A stretch of 64,000 nt of DNA from DAOPXV01 sp964551445 (GCA_964551445.1 CAZKCG010000005.1:1-64000), one strand, 5' to 3'; positions 6,687 to 14,208 are shown, numbered from the stretch's first letter. The notes: generated by a model from the sequence alone, not told the origin. Numbers and translations: made by a program.

Positions 6687-7006
6687 ACGCTGTAATTCGG
6701 CAATTTCATAAATGTCTTGAAAGCAAGGGAATTCATGTGTCGAAGCTGATACTTTTCGGTTCCTGCGCTACTGGAGACCAGAATGATGGAAGCGATATCG
6801 ACCTTGTGGTCATTTCTGAAGATTTCGAGAAAAAGACATACTGGGAGCGAGTTGATATAATTTCCGCAGCTATTTATGAAGTTTTCCAGCCTATAGAAGC
6901 TACTGCGCTAACGAATGCGGAATGGCAAGGCGGCGAGTTTTTCGTATGCGAGTATGCAAAACATGGCGAGATCGTATATGATGCGGACCAGATAAAGGCG
7001 GCATAA
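6668..7006 (+). CDS. MNT nucleotidyltransferase (HEPN partner)
   Basis: A 112-residue minimal nucleotidyltransferase with GSCATGDQNDGSDIDL near residues 31-46 and a normal C-terminal half. It starts with GTG at 6668 after GAGAGGCG and overlaps the HEPN frame by 19 bp, the usual coupling of such pairs. MNT antitoxins silence HEPN RNases by AMPylation. All visible motif residues are present, so this half of the pair looks intact although the HEPN half is shortened. Confidence 0.85.
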   Translation: MDKKTINAVIRQFHKCLESKGIHVSKLILFGSCATGDQNDGSDIDLVVISEDFEKKTYWERVDIISAAIYEVFQPIEATALTNAEWQGGEFFVCEYAKHGEIVYDADQIKAA

Positions 7007-7054
7007 AGCCTCGCTTGCGGAAACCAAAGAAAAACTTAATACCAAAATAAATTA

Positions 7055-7092
7055 ATTCCCCGGCTCTGAAATATGGTCTGGGGAACTCTATT
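7055..7092 (+). terminator. probable intrinsic terminator after the MNT gene
   Basis: TTCCCCGG pairs with CTGGGGAA around a 14-nt loop and is followed by CTCTATTT. A better-kept version of the same hairpin is at 14178-14208. Confidence 0.5.
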
Positions 7093-7341
7093 TCAGTGAA
7101 TAGTGAATAAAGAATAGTGAATAGTTGATGTAGCGGCCGTTCCGGCCGTCAATTTAAAGGTGTGCGGCAAAGCTGTTTTGCAGAAAATAGTGAAGATGTT
7201 GTGGCGGCGGCTTTTGCCGCCGATTGAAAAAAGAGCGAGCGAAGTGCGCCCGGCACGGAGGCCGCAGTGTCGCTGGAGCCAGGGATGGCGGGAAGCGACA
7301 TCCCTCCATATCTATTCTCTAATCACTAATCACTATTCTCT
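7093..7341. repeat. simple repeat GAATAGTGAATAG and palindromic units
   Basis: 7098-7135 and 7310-7340 consist of degenerate copies of GTGAATAG / CTATTCTCTAATCACTA. Between them are GC-rich palindromic units with GGAGCCAGGGATGGC. No gene is supported. This kind of simple repeat flanks the four-helix-bundle remnant on both sides (again at 7618-7650). Confidence 0.65.
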
Positions 7342-7629
7342 AACAAAGGAGAGTATGTTTTATCGAAGCAATTATTACGATCCGGCACGAGTATCGGCGC
7401 AAATATAAGGGAAGGCATATATGCTCAGTCAAAGAAAGATTTTGTAATGAAACTCACGATCGCTTTGAAAGAAGCGGCGGAAACTGAATACTGGCTTGAA
7501 TTATTATTGGCCGGAAACTATTTGAGTGAAAAGCAATCGGAAACGATGGTCCGGGATATTTCAGAGATAATTAAATTATTAACGGCGTCGGTTAAGACGG
7601 CGAAGGAAAACCTTAATAATAGTGAATAG
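7342..7629 (+). pseudogene. four-helix-bundle (S23/IVP family) protein, 5'-truncated
   Basis: The frame from 7342 reads YVLSKQLLRSGTSIGANIRE, the family hallmark, then YAQSKKDFVMKLTIALKEAA and WLELLLAGNYLSEKQSETMV. This is the pfam05635-like family first known from 23S rRNA intervening sequences, usually about 120 residues. Here about 25-30 N-terminal residues are replaced by the simple repeat, an in-frame stop lies just upstream, and no ATG precedes the conserved part (the first is at 7447). It is probably not translated as a full protein. Confidence 0.72.
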
Positions 7630-7740
7630 AGAAAAGAGAATAGTGAATAGTTGTGGTGGGCGCGCTAAAGCGCGCATCTGAAAAGAGCGAGCGAAGCTCG
7701 CCCACCTTATCATATAAAAAAAGTTAAGGCATCCGTTATG

Positions 7741-7871
7741 GATAACAAATTTTTTTTGAGGGGTGTGTCGGAGGCGGCGGAGCCCAAGGAAGGGCGGGAG
7801 CCGCCGAGACACAAGTTGCGAAAATTCACGAGGAATTTTCGACAACGTCCCCGAAAAAAATATTTGTTACC
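7741..7871 (+). repeat. structured repeat element A, copy 3
   Basis: Ends GATAACAAATTTTTTTTGAG and ATATTTGTTACC. The first arm is closed by GTGTCGGAGGCGGCGG and CCGCCGAGACAC. The second arm is GTTGCGAAAATTC - ACGAG - GAATTTTCGACAAC. It is the same length as copy 1 (131 bp) but with different paired bases in the arms. Confidence 0.82.
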
Positions 7872-8028
7872 ATGAAGGAATAACACAAGAATGTCCAGCA
7901 GTTGCCGTTCCTCGCCGCCCCTAATAAATCTGCCGAGGGCGGGGGCCCCTAATCAAAGCAGGAACATAATAAAACTCGATCCCGCAAAGAAGAAGCGCAG
8001 TTTCAAAATGATCCCGGATGTCAGAATC

Positions 8029-8057
8029 TTGCAAAAACCTGAAAGCTATGATATAAT
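8029..8057 (+). promoter_or_regulatory. sigma-70 promoter of hicAB (module B end), leaderless geometry
   Basis: TTGCAA, 17 nt, TATAAT ending at 8057. Seven nt on, at 8064, is the A of the hicA ATG. Confidence 0.82.
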
Positions 8058-8063
8058 GATTTT

Positions 8064-8252
8064 ATGAAGTTTAGCGAATTAATAAAACTTTTAGAACAAA
8101 GCGGGTTCAGGCTAATAAAAGAAAAAGGCTCAATTCGCTATTACGTTAAAGATGGTTGTCAGAATTTAATTCGAGTTGACTATCATGGTTCGAAAGAAAT
8201 ACCGACCGGAACATGCCATGCGATACTTAAAGCGGCTGGCATAAAGAAATAG
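8064..8252 (+). CDS. hicA: HicA-like toxin
   Basis: A 62-residue HicA-fold protein: MKFSELIKLLEQSGFRLIKE, then KGSIRYYVKDG and the end GTCHAILKAAGIKK. The catalytic position in the GSH motif is serine-isoleucine here (KGSI instead of KGSH), so cleavage activity is doubtful. The ATG coincides with the predicted transcription start, leaving no leader. It is followed after 9 nt by its antitoxin gene. Confidence 0.82.
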   Translation: MKFSELIKLLEQSGFRLIKEKGSIRYYVKDGCQNLIRVDYHGSKEIPTGTCHAILKAAGIKK

Positions 8253-8261
8253 GAGGATTTA

Positions 8262-8504
8262 ATGCTTGATATTGATTATTCGATAATAATTGAAACAACA
8301 GACGAACCCGATTTTTTTGCATTTTTTTCGCCTGAATTAGAAGGTTTTAGCGGCGTGGGCCATTCCGTTGAAGATTGTATTTATAATGCGCGTTGGGGGA
8401 TGAAGGAACACGTTAAATTATTGATCGAGAACAAAATGAGCGTGCCGCCGAAAAATTTGAATCCAAGGATAATTATTCAGAACCCCGATAGAATGGCGGC
8501 ATAG
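8262..8504 (+). CDS. hicB: HicB-like antitoxin
   Basis: An 80-residue protein starting MLDIDYSIIIETTDEPDFFA with strong AGGAGG seven nt upstream. It continues FFSPELEGFSGVGHSVEDCI, the HicB core with PELEG in place of PDLPG, and ends in a Pro/Asn-rich segment. It is paired with the HicA-like gene nine bases upstream. Its first 17 codons and ribosome site are nearly the same as those of the chimeric gene at 12510, which points to exchange between cassettes. Confidence 0.8.
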   Translation: MLDIDYSIIIETTDEPDFFAFFSPELEGFSGVGHSVEDCIYNARWGMKEHVKLLIENKMSVPPKNLNPRIIIQNPDRMAA

Positions 8505-8551
8505 TTTTTAAAGCTTCATAATAATGCCGATAAAAATTAAACAAAATAAAA

Positions 8552-8607
8552 CGAAAGACATTTACGGAACCCCCGCATACCGGAACCTGAAGTGTCTTTT
8601 TCGTTTT
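8552..8607 (+). terminator. intrinsic terminator after hicAB
   Basis: CGAAAGACATTT and AAGTGTCTTTTTCG form a stem around an internal GGAACC...GGAACC loop, ending in a T-rich run. 8625-8710 then holds a partial copy of repeat module B (AATAAAACTCGATCCCGC). Confidence 0.65.
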
Positions 8608-8806
8608 TGAAACACTCTTCGTCGCAATCTAATAAATCCCGGGCGGGAAGCGACGCCCCTGCTCAATTCCCGGAACATAATAAAACTCGATCCCGCAAAA
8701 AACAAAAAAATCATTTTTATGATATCGGTTAAAATATACCGGATTGGAAGGCGAAAATCCGCCTGATCACGCCGGGATCTTCCGGGCCGCCTCCACCATT
8801 AACGCC

Positions 8807-8836
8807 TTGACAAAATACATACTTTGTATGTATAAT
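8807..8836 (+). promoter_or_regulatory. brnTA promoter with a perfect operator palindrome
   Basis: TTGACA, 18 nt, TATAAT. The spacer contains ATACATAC-TTT-GTATGTAT (8815-8833), a perfect 8-bp inverted repeat overlapping the -10. This is the expected site for the ribbon-helix-helix repressor BrnA. The -10 ends at 8836 and the brnT ATG is at 8843, again leaderless. Confidence 0.85.
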
Positions 8837-8842
8837 GTAATT

Positions 8843-9136
8843 ATGAAAGCGATAACCTTTGAATGGGATGAAGCCAAGGCCGCCATTAACAGTAAAAAAC
8901 ATAAAGTTTCCTTCGAAGAAGCCAGGACGGTTTTTTGCGATGAAAACGCCCTTTTGATAACGGACCCCGAGCATTCAGCCGCGGAGGAACGGTTCATTAT
9001 ATTGGGCCACAGCTTCTCATTAAAGCTTCTTCTGGTCTGCCATTGCTACCGGAGAAACGATCAGGCAATCAGAATTATTTCAGCTCGGAAGGCAACCAAA
9101 AACGAGTCACGGCAATATGTGGAGGGATTAAAATGA
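8843..9136 (+). CDS. brnT: BrnT ribonuclease toxin
   Basis: A 97-residue BrnT: FEWDEAKAAINSKKHKVSFE at the N-terminus, then ARTVFCDENALLITDP, a strand with the ERFIILGHS pattern and the end RIISARKATKNESRQY. BrnT is a RelE-fold RNase of type II systems. The ATG at 8843 is chosen over upstream frames because transcription should begin there. It overlaps brnA by ATGA. All family segments are present, so it looks active. Confidence 0.92.
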   Translation: MKAITFEWDEAKAAINSKKHKVSFEEARTVFCDENALLITDPEHSAAEERFIILGHSFSLKLLLVCHCYRRNDQAIRIISARKATKNESRQYVEGLK

Positions 9137-9342
9137 AAAAGGAATACGATTTTTCAAAAGCCATTAAAAATCCATATGCTACGGCGCTCAAGAAATCCAT
9201 CACGATAAGGCTTGAACAAAAGACTATAGACTATTTCAAAGCGCTTTCGCGTGAACTTGGCGTTCCGTATCAGAGTCTTATCAACATGTATTTAAGCGAT
9301 TGCGCAGCGCGACACAAAAAGCTTGAATTAAAATGGGCTTGA
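9133..9342 (+). CDS. brnA: BrnA antitoxin (ribbon-helix-helix)
   Basis: A 69-residue antitoxin beginning MKKEYDFSKAIKNPYATALK with the RHH core KKSITIRLEQKTIDYFKALS and PYQSLINMYLSD. It starts inside the brnT stop (ATGA), with GGAGGG upstream. BrnA neutralises BrnT and represses the operon, presumably at the palindrome at 8815-8833. Confidence 0.92.
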   Translation: MKKEYDFSKAIKNPYATALKKSITIRLEQKTIDYFKALSRELGVPYQSLINMYLSDCAARHKKLELKWA

Positions 9343-9468
9343 TCGCGACAAAATTTCTGGAGGGCCAGTTCTGCACCGCGACGGAAAGGGAAGCCGCCGC
9401 CCGCCAAAAGGTAAAAAAGCTGAATGATGCCGGATGATCTAAAATAAGTAAATAAAATTAAATACGAT
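9343..9468 (+). repeat. 3' flank shared with the hicAB pair at 16.5-17.1 kb
   Basis: From about 9402 (CCAAAAGGTAAAAAAGCTG, GATCTAAAATAAGTAAATAA) the sequence matches 17050-17113 nearly base for base, including the stretch that encodes the last residues of HicB there. The two cassettes therefore share their 3' end, including the terminator. No gene is supported. Confidence 0.7.
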
Positions 9469-9506
9469 AAAAGAGCTTGTAGGGAATCAACCTTACAGGC
9501 TCTTTT
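9469..9506 (+). terminator. intrinsic terminator after brnTA
   Basis: AAAAGAGCTTGTAGGG pairs with CCTTACAGGCTCTTTT around AATCAA. The stem is shared with 17114-17152 but the loop-proximal bases differ. Confidence 0.85.
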
Positions 9507-9590
9507 GCTGTTCGACGATAAACGGGAATACTGTAATTTAAATGATTTTATTGAATTATGTATAAATTATAATAATTATTTGTTTTAAAC

Positions 9591-9619
9591 TTGATAAAAG
9601 CAATTAAAAATGATATAAT
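9591..9619 (+). promoter_or_regulatory. sigma-70 promoter of the HATPase/HExxH locus
   Basis: TTGATA, 17 nt, TATAAT with extended TGA, in very AT-rich DNA (9520-9720). Confidence 0.7.
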
Positions 9620-9729
9620 AAAATTATAAAATGATTATAAGTGTAAAATTAATTTTAAAATGCGCGGGAATTATGGTTGCGTTTGCAAACCATCGTTTTA
9701 AAAATATTAAAAATGTGAGCGGAGGGGTT

Positions 9730-10667
9730 ATGCAGAATAAAATTATCAAACTTAACATAGTTTATGATTATCCCGTCAAGTGGGACAAGTTTATGATAAT
9801 GCGCGATTTTATTCAAAATTTTTACGATTCGGTCGTTCATCGTTGTATAGGTATGAAGTGCTTAAAATCTTGATGGAAGCATTCGACGACTTAAACGAAG
9901 AAGCGGCTTATGAAGTTCTGAAGCTCATCAGAAAAAAATGGCGATACTTAAATGCCGCGAGAAGGTATTATTGCTGGCCACACGTTATTGAACCGCTTGT
10001 CGAAAAGATCCGGAAGAGCAAAACGTTGAAGGCGCGATTTAAAAAGGAATTCAAGAAAATATTTGCGATAAAACCGCTGGATTCAGGAGACTTCCGGTCA
10101 TTGTACAGAAGGCGCACCGCTGTCTCATGGCATAAAAAAAACAAACCAGGTTTCGAACTTGTTGCTTCCGAATTAGAACCGCTCGGAGTCAAACTGCTTG
10201 AAGATGCCTGTGAAGCCGCTGGCGGATATCCCGTGGTGAGGCAGCCTGATTCGCTTGAACGGAAAAAAATCGCAAAATTGATAAACGCCGCCAAAGAAAT
10301 ACTGCCGCCGTGTTTTATATCCGAAAACATTTCAAAGTGCGAGGTTTTTGATGAACGGGAAGGGACAACTCTCGGTCTTGCGAAATTATCAAAGTATGAC
10401 AACTACTTGTTGACTAAACTACTGGTTTCTAAAGCCAGGAAAATGAAATGCGGTGAATGTAAAGAAAAAATATGCGGTTTTAATTCGATCTCTAAATATA
10501 AGCTGAAAGGGGTTGAACTTAACTCGAAAATACTCAACGGCAAAGATCTCAGTGGCGCTCTCGCCGTTTATATTCATGAACTCGCGCATATTTACGGTGA
10601 AGACGGTTCGGATAAATTTGGCAGGGCTCTCGAAAGGGCGATATGGGCAATAATAGACAAGGCATGA
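9730..10667 (+). pseudogene. gutted HATPase-like / HExxH protein gene
   Basis: The frame from 9730 (GGAGGGG upstream) encodes MQNKIIKLNIVYDYPVKWDK and RDFIQNFYDSV, like the start of GHKL ATPases with an N-box helix, but stops at 9873 after 47 residues. A second frame (from 9780, homologous from about 9850) runs 295 residues to 10667 and ends with a zinc-peptidase-like helix, AVYIHELAHIYGEDGSDKFG. The rest of the ATPase domain is missing. I read this as one large protein (ATPase plus C-terminal HExxH) that lost its middle and its frame. The C-terminal half might still be made from an internal start, but no ribosome site is evident. Original role unknown; defence is only a guess. Confidence 0.55.
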
Positions 10668-10673
10668 GCGGGT

Positions 10674-11441
10674 TTATTTAAGACGGGAACGCGAGATCTT
10701 TTTGATCTTTTGCTCGAGTTTTTCTATGCGGTCTAAAATTGAATAAAGGTCGATATCGTCGTAAATGTTGACGGAGCGCACCGCTATTTCTGAGAGGCTT
10801 TTCTTGAGTTTTTCGCTTAGTTTTTCCCAGTTCGTGAATAAGTTTTTGAAATTGCCGTCTTTGATAAGTTCGCAAAATTTCACGATCAGCGATTCGATGT
10901 CGGCGCCGGATGTTTCACTTTTTGCGTTGGGGGATTTGTTTGGATCAAAGCCGGATTGTGCCTGGGTGCCTGCTGCATCGGCCGATTCCGGATCTATGCC
11001 GGTTAACAGAAAGTTGATGTTGACATTGAATTTTTCGTGAAGATTATATATAACGTCGAACCCCATTGCAAATTTATTGAGTTCGACGGCTGAAATAAAA
11101 GCGGGCGTGGTCTTCAGTTTGGCCGCCATTTCACGCTGAGTGAGGTTTTTTTCAAAGCGTATGCGCTTCAGGCGTTCGCCGGTGGTTATCGGGTTGATGG
11201 CGTCGGAAACGACAGGTTTGGAAATGAAAATGTCGCCTTTGCCGGTCAGGAGCCAATTGATGTTGACGGCGAAATGCTTGAATATGGCGATAAGAAAGCT
11301 GCTCGACGGGTATGCTTTGCTTTGTTCGAGAGCGGTTATAAGCGTGCGCGAAATATTTAATTTTTCTAAAAATTCTTTTTTATTAAGCGCTTTTATCTGC
11401 CTGACTTTTTTTATTCGAGCGCTTATGCCGGGTTTATCCAT
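10674..11441 (-). CDS. transcriptional regulator with two XRE-type HTH domains
   Basis: A 255-residue protein (from the ATG at 11441) with two Cro/CI-like helix-turn-helix domains in tandem: residues about 5-65 (ARIKKVRQIKALNKKEFLEK...NINWLLTGKG) and 85-145 (ERLKRIRFEKNLTQREMAAK...NINFLLTG). A Ser/Asn-rich linker leads to a C-terminal helical region (YSILDRIEKLEQKIKKI). Two DNA-binding domains in one chain suggest binding as a pseudo-dimer. It lies divergent to the HicB-DUF1902 gene, with a hairpin between them, and may control it. A minus-strand promoter TTGCCA-N17-TATAAT lies near 11550. The start could be further upstream. Confidence 0.75.
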   Translation of the reverse strand: MDKPGISARIKKVRQIKALNKKEFLEKLNISRTLITALEQSKAYPSSSFLIAIFKHFAVNINWLLTGKGDIFISKPVVSDAINPITTGERLKRIRFEKNLTQREMAAKLKTTPAFISAVELNKFAMGFDVIYNLHEKFNVNINFLLTGIDPESADAAGTQAQSGFDPNKSPNAKSETSGADIESLIVKFCELIKDGNFKNLFTNWEKLSEKLKKSLSEIAVRSVNIYDDIDLYSILDRIEKLEQKIKKISRSRLK

Positions 11442-11596
11442 TGCGTCGTGCGCCTTTATGCTTTTATTTTCGGGTAATGACTTAGCTGGTGTTATAGTGT
11501 AATTACCGTAACTGGCATGCGTTATTATATAACATTTTAAAAAGATTGGCAATATAAAATAATTCGTTGTAAAAATCGGTAGTGTCGTTAGCCGCA

Positions 11597-11640
11597 AGTC
11601 ATCAGGAGGCGAAGTAACCGGGGAAGTTCCCCTGATGACT
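11597..11640. promoter_or_regulatory. hairpin or operator between divergent genes
   Basis: AGTCATCAGG and CCTGATGACT form a perfect 10-bp stem. The loop contains GGGGAAGTTCCCC, which offers an alternative pairing. It lies between the HTH regulator gene and the promoter at 11644-11672 and could be a regulator site or a terminator of unassigned upstream transcription. Confidence 0.45.
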
Positions 11641-11643
11641 CGA

Positions 11644-11672
11644 TTGCAAACACCCGGATGATTTGATATAAT
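11644..11672 (+). promoter_or_regulatory. sigma-70 promoter of the HicB-DUF1902 gene
   Basis: TTGCAA, 17 nt, TATAAT; AAGGAG follows at 11682. Confidence 0.8.
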
Positions 11673-11698
11673 AAATTTAGCAAAGGAGAAGTTTCATT

Positions 11699-12397
11699 AT
11701 GGCTGGAAAAAAATTGAAAGACAGCTACATTTATCCCGCTATATTCAGTTTCGGAAAAGGTGGATATACAGTCACTTTTCCGGATCTGCCGGGCTGCATC
11801 ACGCAGGGAGACGATGTTCCGGAAGCGCTTGCGATGGCAAAAGAGGCGCTGGAGTTAACTTTATTCTGTCTCGAAGAAGAAAATGAAAAAATCAAGCCGC
11901 CATGCAGCCGGCCCGAAAAAATCAAATTGCCGCCGCGCTCGTTCATCAGCATGATAGAGATATGGATGCCTAAGGTCAGAGCTGAAATGAAGCGCGAGGA
12001 AAAAATAATCAATCTTTGTATTGAAAAATTGCCGGAGGGGTTATTTCTTGCAACTTCGGATGATGTTCAGGGCCTTGTTGCCCAGGGTCATACGCTTGCC
12101 GGGACGATTGAGATCGCCTGTGACGTTGCTTGTAAACTTCTGGCGGAACAGAAAATTATATGCGTGATAAAAGTTTATCTGGATAGTTACTTTGATAAAA
12201 AACAGAATAAAAAGATGCACATAATGGCGCAGCCGTTTGATCATTTTATTGAAGAGTTCGATAAATTGGATGTCAGGAAACAGAAAAAGTTGATCGGGAT
12301 ATTGGACAGGAAATTGATCGCCAATCGCCGGATGCAGATGAAAAAAGAAGCGGATCAGGCGGTCGAAGGCCAGAAAATTAATGGATTGATAGAATAA
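11699..12397 (+). CDS. two-domain antitoxin-like protein: HicB fused to a DUF1902-like domain
   Basis: A 232-residue protein. Residues about 8-90 are a HicB domain (YIYPAIFSFGKGGYTVTFPD, LPGCITQGDDVPEAL). Residues about 100-150 (KIINLCIEKLPEGLFLATSD, DVQGLVAQGHTLAGTI) resemble DUF1902, itself a HicB-like fold. A helical tail of about 75 residues follows. The start has AAGGAG. Two antitoxin folds in one chain could form an intramolecular pseudo-dimer or have two targets. No HicA gene is adjacent. It is divergent from the double-HTH regulator. Domain calls are from sequence pattern. Confidence 0.68.
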   Translation: MAGKKLKDSYIYPAIFSFGKGGYTVTFPDLPGCITQGDDVPEALAMAKEALELTLFCLEEENEKIKPPCSRPEKIKLPPRSFISMIEIWMPKVRAEMKREEKIINLCIEKLPEGLFLATSDDVQGLVAQGHTLAGTIEIACDVACKLLAEQKIICVIKVYLDSYFDKKQNKKMHIMAQPFDHFIEEFDKLDVRKQKKLIGILDRKLIANRRMQMKKEADQAVEGQKINGLIE

Positions 12398-12509
12398 AAA
12401 GAGTTTATGGAGGTTTGGCGCATGGCATACAGCCGATGGACGAATAGCGTGTGGTTCACGCGCGGCGATCCATCGATAGGCGCAAGTGCAGAAAATCAGG
12501 AGGAATTAA
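12398..12509 (+). repeat. palindromic unit between two antitoxin-like genes
   Basis: GATGGACGAATAGCGTG and CACGCGCGGCGATCCATC form an imperfect stem around TGGTT, a variant of the island's GC-rich palindromes. AGGAGGAATTAA then leads into the next gene. Confidence 0.5.
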
Positions 12510-13127
12510 ATGTGTGATATTGATTATTCGATAACAATAGAGGCAACTGAAGAGCCAGACCTTCAGATCGGTAAATTCAGACTGTGGATCAATGGATATC
12601 AGTTCCCCGATTTGAATGATTACTGGGACGGGAATTGGGTGAATGTCACTGCGGTCTATGATGCAAGCAAATCTTTCGCGCGAGCTGACGGCCCTATACT
12701 GCATCTATCTGAACTCGCCAGCTGGCTTGCGAAGATCAAAAAGATATACGCCGACTTGAACGGCGATGCGGAAATGAAATGCATGGAGCCGAACCTTTGC
12801 CTGGCACTGCATATGAAAAAGACCGGCACTATGGAGTTCGATGTAAAATTAACTCCGGACCATCTGAGCGAGATGCACCAATATTTCGATGACTTAGATC
12901 AGACTTTCCTGCCGCCTGTGATCGAGAGCATTGAGAGAATTCTAGCGAAGATGTATAAGAGGACGGCCGATGGCGAAACCGCTGGGATCGAGGATGAACT
13001 TATTGACGAAAAATCAGCAATGAAACGAAAAATAAAGAAGATCAACCTTTCTGAAAAAGGGATAATAGATAGATTCATAGAAGAAGAAAGAAGCGAGGAC
13101 GATCTTGACGGCGTAAATGGTAAATAA
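12510..13127 (+). CDS. chimera: HicB N-terminus joined to a WapI-type immunity-like protein
   Basis: A 205-residue protein. The first 17 residues, MCDIDYSITIEATEEPD, and the ribosome site (AGGAGGAATTAA) copy those of the HicB-like gene at 8262 (MLDIDYSIIIETTDEPD). From residue 18 the sequence changes to LQIGKFRLWINGYQFPDLND, YWDGNWVNVTAVYDASKSF and later LALHMKKTGTMEFDVKL, which resembles WapI-family immunity proteins. A charged helical tail follows. The fusion gives the second domain the translation signals of an antitoxin gene. WapI-type proteins protect against polymorphic toxins; no such toxin is visible here. Confidence 0.6.
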   Translation: MCDIDYSITIEATEEPDLQIGKFRLWINGYQFPDLNDYWDGNWVNVTAVYDASKSFARADGPILHLSELASWLAKIKKIYADLNGDAEMKCMEPNLCLALHMKKTGTMEFDVKLTPDHLSEMHQYFDDLDQTFLPPVIESIERILAKMYKRTADGETAGIEDELIDEKSAMKRKIKKINLSEKGIIDRFIEEERSEDDLDGVNGK

Positions 13128-13137
13128 TGAGCATACA

Positions 13138-13384
13138 AGAATGCCTTGCAATTGCCGTTCTTCGTTGAACTTAATAAAACTATGCAGGGCGGGGTGACGC
13201 GTCTGAGGCGCTAATGTCGCTGGAGCCATGGACGACGGGACTGAGGCCCAAGTGCCGCGATGCCATGGATGGCAATGAGCGGCGGGCGGGAAGCGACGCC
13301 CCTGATAATCGCGTGAACATAATAAAACTCGATCCCGCACAGACCGCTCAGAATCTTGCAAAAACCTGAAAGCTATGATATAAT
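13138..13384 (+). repeat. repeat module B, copy 4, with embedded palindromic units
   Basis: Begins with AATGCC, CGTTCTTCGTTGAAC and AGGGCGGGG, is interrupted by two palindromic units (GGACGACGGGACTGAGGCCC; GCGATGCCATGGATGGC), resumes with AATAAAACTCGATCCCGC, and ends in TTGCAA-N17-TATAAT (13356-13384), the promoter of the next gene. No structured element A precedes it. Confidence 0.75.
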
Positions 13385-13418
13385 AAAACGATTTTTTAAT
13401 GAAATGAGGAGGCGCTTG

Positions 13419-14147
13419 ATGGCAAAGGTCAAAATTAATCATGTTGAGGATCATCATTACCATGAATTAATTCCTGTTTTCACGCATAATCAAGCCGCTA
13501 AACTCGATAAGTATATTAAATTCAGGGTTGTCGAGATTGGCGAAGAAATTAAAAAAGAATTTAAAATTGAAGATATGGCGACTAAAAAAGAGTTCGGCGA
13601 ATTGAAAGACATCGTTAAAGAACTTGCGGAAGCGCAAAAAGAAACGCAATTAGAATTCAAGAAACTTATGGAAGCCCATAATGAAACACAAATAGAACTC
13701 AATAAACTTTTCGTTAAAGTCGTCGATGTTGATGCCGGTCTTACGGAAACGCGCTGTGAAGTCGGCGGTTTATCGACAAACTTAGGCTATATACTGGAAA
13801 ACGAGGCTTATAAGGTTCTTCCAAAGCTTCTTTTGCGTGATTTCGGCGTTAAGGTAAAAGGCCGTCTTCTTAGAAAATATATCACGACGGATCGCAATGA
13901 AAGCTTTGAAGTGAATATTTTCGGCGAGGCCGTAAAAAGCGGCAAGAAAATTATTGTTCTTGGCGAATCCAAAAGCAAATTATCAAAAAACGATATCGAT
14001 AAATTTTTAAGAAAGCAATTTAACAAACTTAGCGATATGTTCGATAACCCGCTGCTTATCCTTGTTACGCATAATGTGACATCGAATGATGTTGTTGATT
14101 ATGCCAATGAAAAGAGCATAAAAATTTATTTTTCATACGAATTTTAA
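13419..14147 (+). CDS. coiled-coil protein with a PD-(D/E)XK nuclease-like domain
   Basis: A 242-residue protein starting at 13419 behind GAGGAGG. Residues about 20-110 are charged and helical (KKEFGELKDIVKELAEAQKE repeats), probably a coiled coil. The C-terminal 130 residues have ENEAYKVLPKLLL, then FEVNIFGEAV and IIVLGESKSKLSKND, an arrangement typical of PD-(D/E)XK proteins of the DUF3782 type (acidic residue, E-x-K). Its substrate is unknown. It is driven by the repeat-borne promoter at 13356-13384. It looks intact. Confidence 0.68.
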   Translation: MAKVKINHVEDHHYHELIPVFTHNQAAKLDKYIKFRVVEIGEEIKKEFKIEDMATKKEFGELKDIVKELAEAQKETQLEFKKLMEAHNETQIELNKLFVKVVDVDAGLTETRCEVGGLSTNLGYILENEAYKVLPKLLLRDFGVKVKGRLLRKYITTDRNESFEVNIFGEAVKSGKKIIVLGESKSKLSKNDIDKFLRKQFNKLSDMFDNPLLILVTHNVTSNDVVDYANEKSIKIYFSYEF

Positions 14148-14177
14148 TTAGACAAAAGAAAACTTAATAATAGATTA

Positions 14178-14208
14178 ACTCCCCGGTAAATAGCCGGGGA
14201 GCTTTATT
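14178..14208 (+). terminator. intrinsic terminator
   Basis: ACTCCCCGG pairs with CCGGGGAG(C) around TAAATAG, followed by TTTATTTA. Confidence 0.85.

Larger units (their letters stand above)
7630..8057 (+). repeat. composite mosaic repeat, copy 3
   Basis: Simple GAATAGTGAATAG repeat, GAGCGAGCGAAGC lead-in, structured element A (7741-7871) and module B with its terminal promoter follow each other without a gene. It matches copy 1 almost segment by segment. Confidence 0.8.
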
